Source: Bacillota bacterium (GTDB taxonomy: Bacteria > Bacillota > Sulfobacillia > Sulfobacillales > Sulfobacillaceae). Taken from it: 40,257 bases of DNA. The number at the start of each line of letters is the position of its first letter. Position 1 is the first letter of the stretch. The notes under the pieces are model-generated. The model ran no database searches. It saw nothing but the letters and a program-made list of their open reading frames with translations, and was not told where the DNA came from. Positions 39,181-40,257 of the stretch are shown here, in pieces. The stretch is taken from the NCBI GenBank assembly GCA_023512105.1, contig JAIMAE010000009.1, positions 1-40,257 on the forward strand, given 5' to 3'. Made by a program: the position numbers and the translations under genes.

Positions 39181-40257
39181 CTAAAACGGCTGGTATGAGC
39201 CCAAATAGGCGTCTTGCGGGTAACCGCGGACCTCCCAAAACCCCAAGTGGTCGCGGTCGGTAAGCTCGATCCGCACCAACCACTTGATCGACTTGTAGCC
39301 GTACATGCCGGGGACCATCAGGCGCAGGGGGTAGCCTTGGCTGACCGCCAGCGGGCGGCCGTCCATGGCCCAGGTCAGCACCGGCTGATATTGGTGAATC
39401 TGCCGGGCCGACAGGCTCTCGGTGTAGACGCCGTCTCCGGAGAAGAACAGCACCCACGGATGCTGGGAAGGGTTCCACCCGTGGGCCAGAAGCCAGCCTT
39501 GCAGATTGACCCCGTCGATGCGCACGCCTTGGACCGCCCAGCCGGTCACGCAGTGAAAGGTGTACACCTGCTCTTGGCGTGGAAAGGCCTGCAAATCGGA
39601 GAGGGCGAAGGTTCCGAGAAGGCGCCCACCGGCGGTCAGGACCAGTCGATAGGTGGTGGCGTCGAGGCGGGGAAAGCCGTCGATTACCGTGTAGGGGATA
39701 AAGCCGGGCAGGGCGCCTTGGGCGCTGGAAGCGGTCGAGTCCAGCGGTTCGGTGGCCACCCGGCCCAAGTCGGGCAGGGCCAGCAGGGCGGGGATGGCCG
39801 CCAAAGATGCTCCCGCCCAGCGCAGGAATCGGCGCCGCGTCACCGCCGCCCCGAAAACCCCGGAGAACGTCGAAGGCTGGCCACCCAGCGGCCCCAGGCG
39901 CCGGGGGACCTGCTGGACCAAGTGCCAAGCCGCCCACACCACCAAACAGGCGGCAAAGGCGGCATGCCCGACCGTGGCCAGGGCGTGGGTCCAGGATGGG
40001 CCGACCAAGAGGCCAAGGCCGGTGACGGCCAGGCCGACCGCAAAGAAGTAGGCCCAGCGAGCAAACCCTTTGGGGGTGGGCGGCCATGGGAAAAACCGAG
40101 CCGACCAACCGACCAGGGCCAAGCCGTAGAGGATGCCGCCCCCGTCGTGGACGGCCTGCACCCAGGGCAAAAGCGGGCCGGCGGCGCTACGCCAGGCCGG
40201 TAGGAAGAGGCCGAGGCCGGTGAAGACCAACAGCCCCAGCACCCCCGCGTGGCGCCA
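39181..40257 (-). CDS. Membrane-anchored sulfite-oxidase-type molybdopterin oxidoreductase (5' truncated by window)
   Basis: At least 358 residues, with the N-terminus cut by the window edge; the frame is open to base 40257, so the GTG at 40242 is probably internal. The first 120 residues contain four hydrophobic segments with His residues (WRHAG, VHDGG, GHAAF, WHLV), resembling a cytochrome b561-type haem domain. TRRRFLRWAGASLAAIPALL near residue 135 looks like a twin-Arg-like motif retained internally. The remainder is a sulfite-oxidase-type molybdopterin domain: FHCVTGW supplies the molybdenum-ligating Cys, and WVLFFSGDGVYTESL, GYPLRLMVPGMYGYKSIKWL are family hallmarks. The fusion would pass electrons from an external substrate to membrane haem or the reverse. 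It could oxidise sulfite or, like MsrP, reduce a sulfoxide. Confidence 0.85.
   Translation of the reverse strand, partial: WRHAGVLGLLVFTGLGLFLPAWRSAAGPLLPWVQAVHDGGGILYGLALVGWSARFFPWPPTPKGFARWAYFFAVGLAVTGLGLLVGPSWTHALATVGHAAFAACLVVWAAWHLVQQVPRRLGPLGGQPSTFSGVFGAAVTRRRFLRWAGASLAAIPALLALPDLGRVATEPLDSTASSAQGALPGFIPYTVIDGFPRLDATTYRLVLTAGGRLLGTFALSDLQAFPRQEQVYTFHCVTGWAVQGVRIDGVNLQGWLLAHGWNPSQHPWVLFFSGDGVYTESLSARQIHQYQPVLTWAMDGRPLAVSQGYPLRLMVPGMYGYKSIKWLVRIELTDRDHLGFWEVRGYPQDAYLGSYQPF

Noticed and set aside
39032-40108. 358-residue minus-strand frame overlapping the molybdoenzyme
   Set aside because: It is the alternative frame of the sulfite-oxidase-type gene; the molybdenum-Cys motif and membrane segments are in the other frame.
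1-40257. CRISPR arrays, tRNA or rRNA genes, transposases, prophage genes
   Set aside because: I saw no regularly spaced direct repeats, no tRNA-like cloverleaf strings, no rRNA sequence and no transposase, integrase or phage structural motifs on reading the window; a faint tRNA could still be missed by eye.

Overview
The window looks like a chromosomal segment from a high-GC, endospore-forming member of the Bacillota, perhaps of the Sulfobacillus/Thermaerobacter/Symbiobacterium kind. The evidence is a tepA-ylzJ-spoIIIE sporulation block, a yhbH-spoVR-prkA cluster, a cell-wall protein with CWB2 repeats, a c-di-AMP (ydaO-type) riboswitch, strong GGAGG ribosome sites and frequent GTG/TTG starts. 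The genus-level placement is inference. I see no phage, insertion sequence, CRISPR array, rRNA or tRNA. Genes are tightly packed and often overlap, and composition is uniform by eye.

Region 1 (1-9.9 kb, mostly +): spore and cell-envelope functions. The genes are the ClpP-like protease TepA, YlzJ, undecaprenyl-diphosphatase UppP, the DNA translocase SpoIIIE/FtsK and a diacylglycerol-kinase-family lipid kinase. A small rhodanese faces them on the minus strand, with a clear promoter and a possible CsoR/CstR-type operator. The three-gene yhbH-spoVR-prkA operon follows.

Region 2 (9.9-12.9 kb, -): redox genes. A single-pass small protein, an ApbE flavin transferase and a ferric-reductase-like haem membrane protein form one overlapping operon. 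A PrxQ/Bcp peroxiredoxin with its own promoter and an intrinsic terminator lies upstream of them.

Region 3 (13-21 kb): cell wall and housekeeping. A large secreted CWB2/DUF1906 protein and a riboswitch-controlled 3D-domain protein are divergent. Then come a DNA-binding-domain-only AsnC-type regulator, a LON-domain-only protein, asparaginyl-tRNA synthetase, a RodZ-like protein and an alpha/beta hydrolase.

Region 4 (21-40.3 kb): an accessory, probably catabolic region. It has one hyuA with two hyuB paralogues, two NMT1/SsuA-like binding lipoproteins without visible permeases, and a carboxymuconolactone-decarboxylase-family protein. It also has a dienelactone hydrolase, three MFS transporters, YjbQ, a GlcG/HbpS-like protein, an AarF/UbiB kinase and a luciferase-like monooxygenase. 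A membrane-anchored sulfite-oxidase-type molybdoenzyme runs off the right edge. One coherent but unproven reading of 36.8-40.3 kb is uptake and oxidative desulfonation of an organosulfur compound followed by sulfite oxidation.
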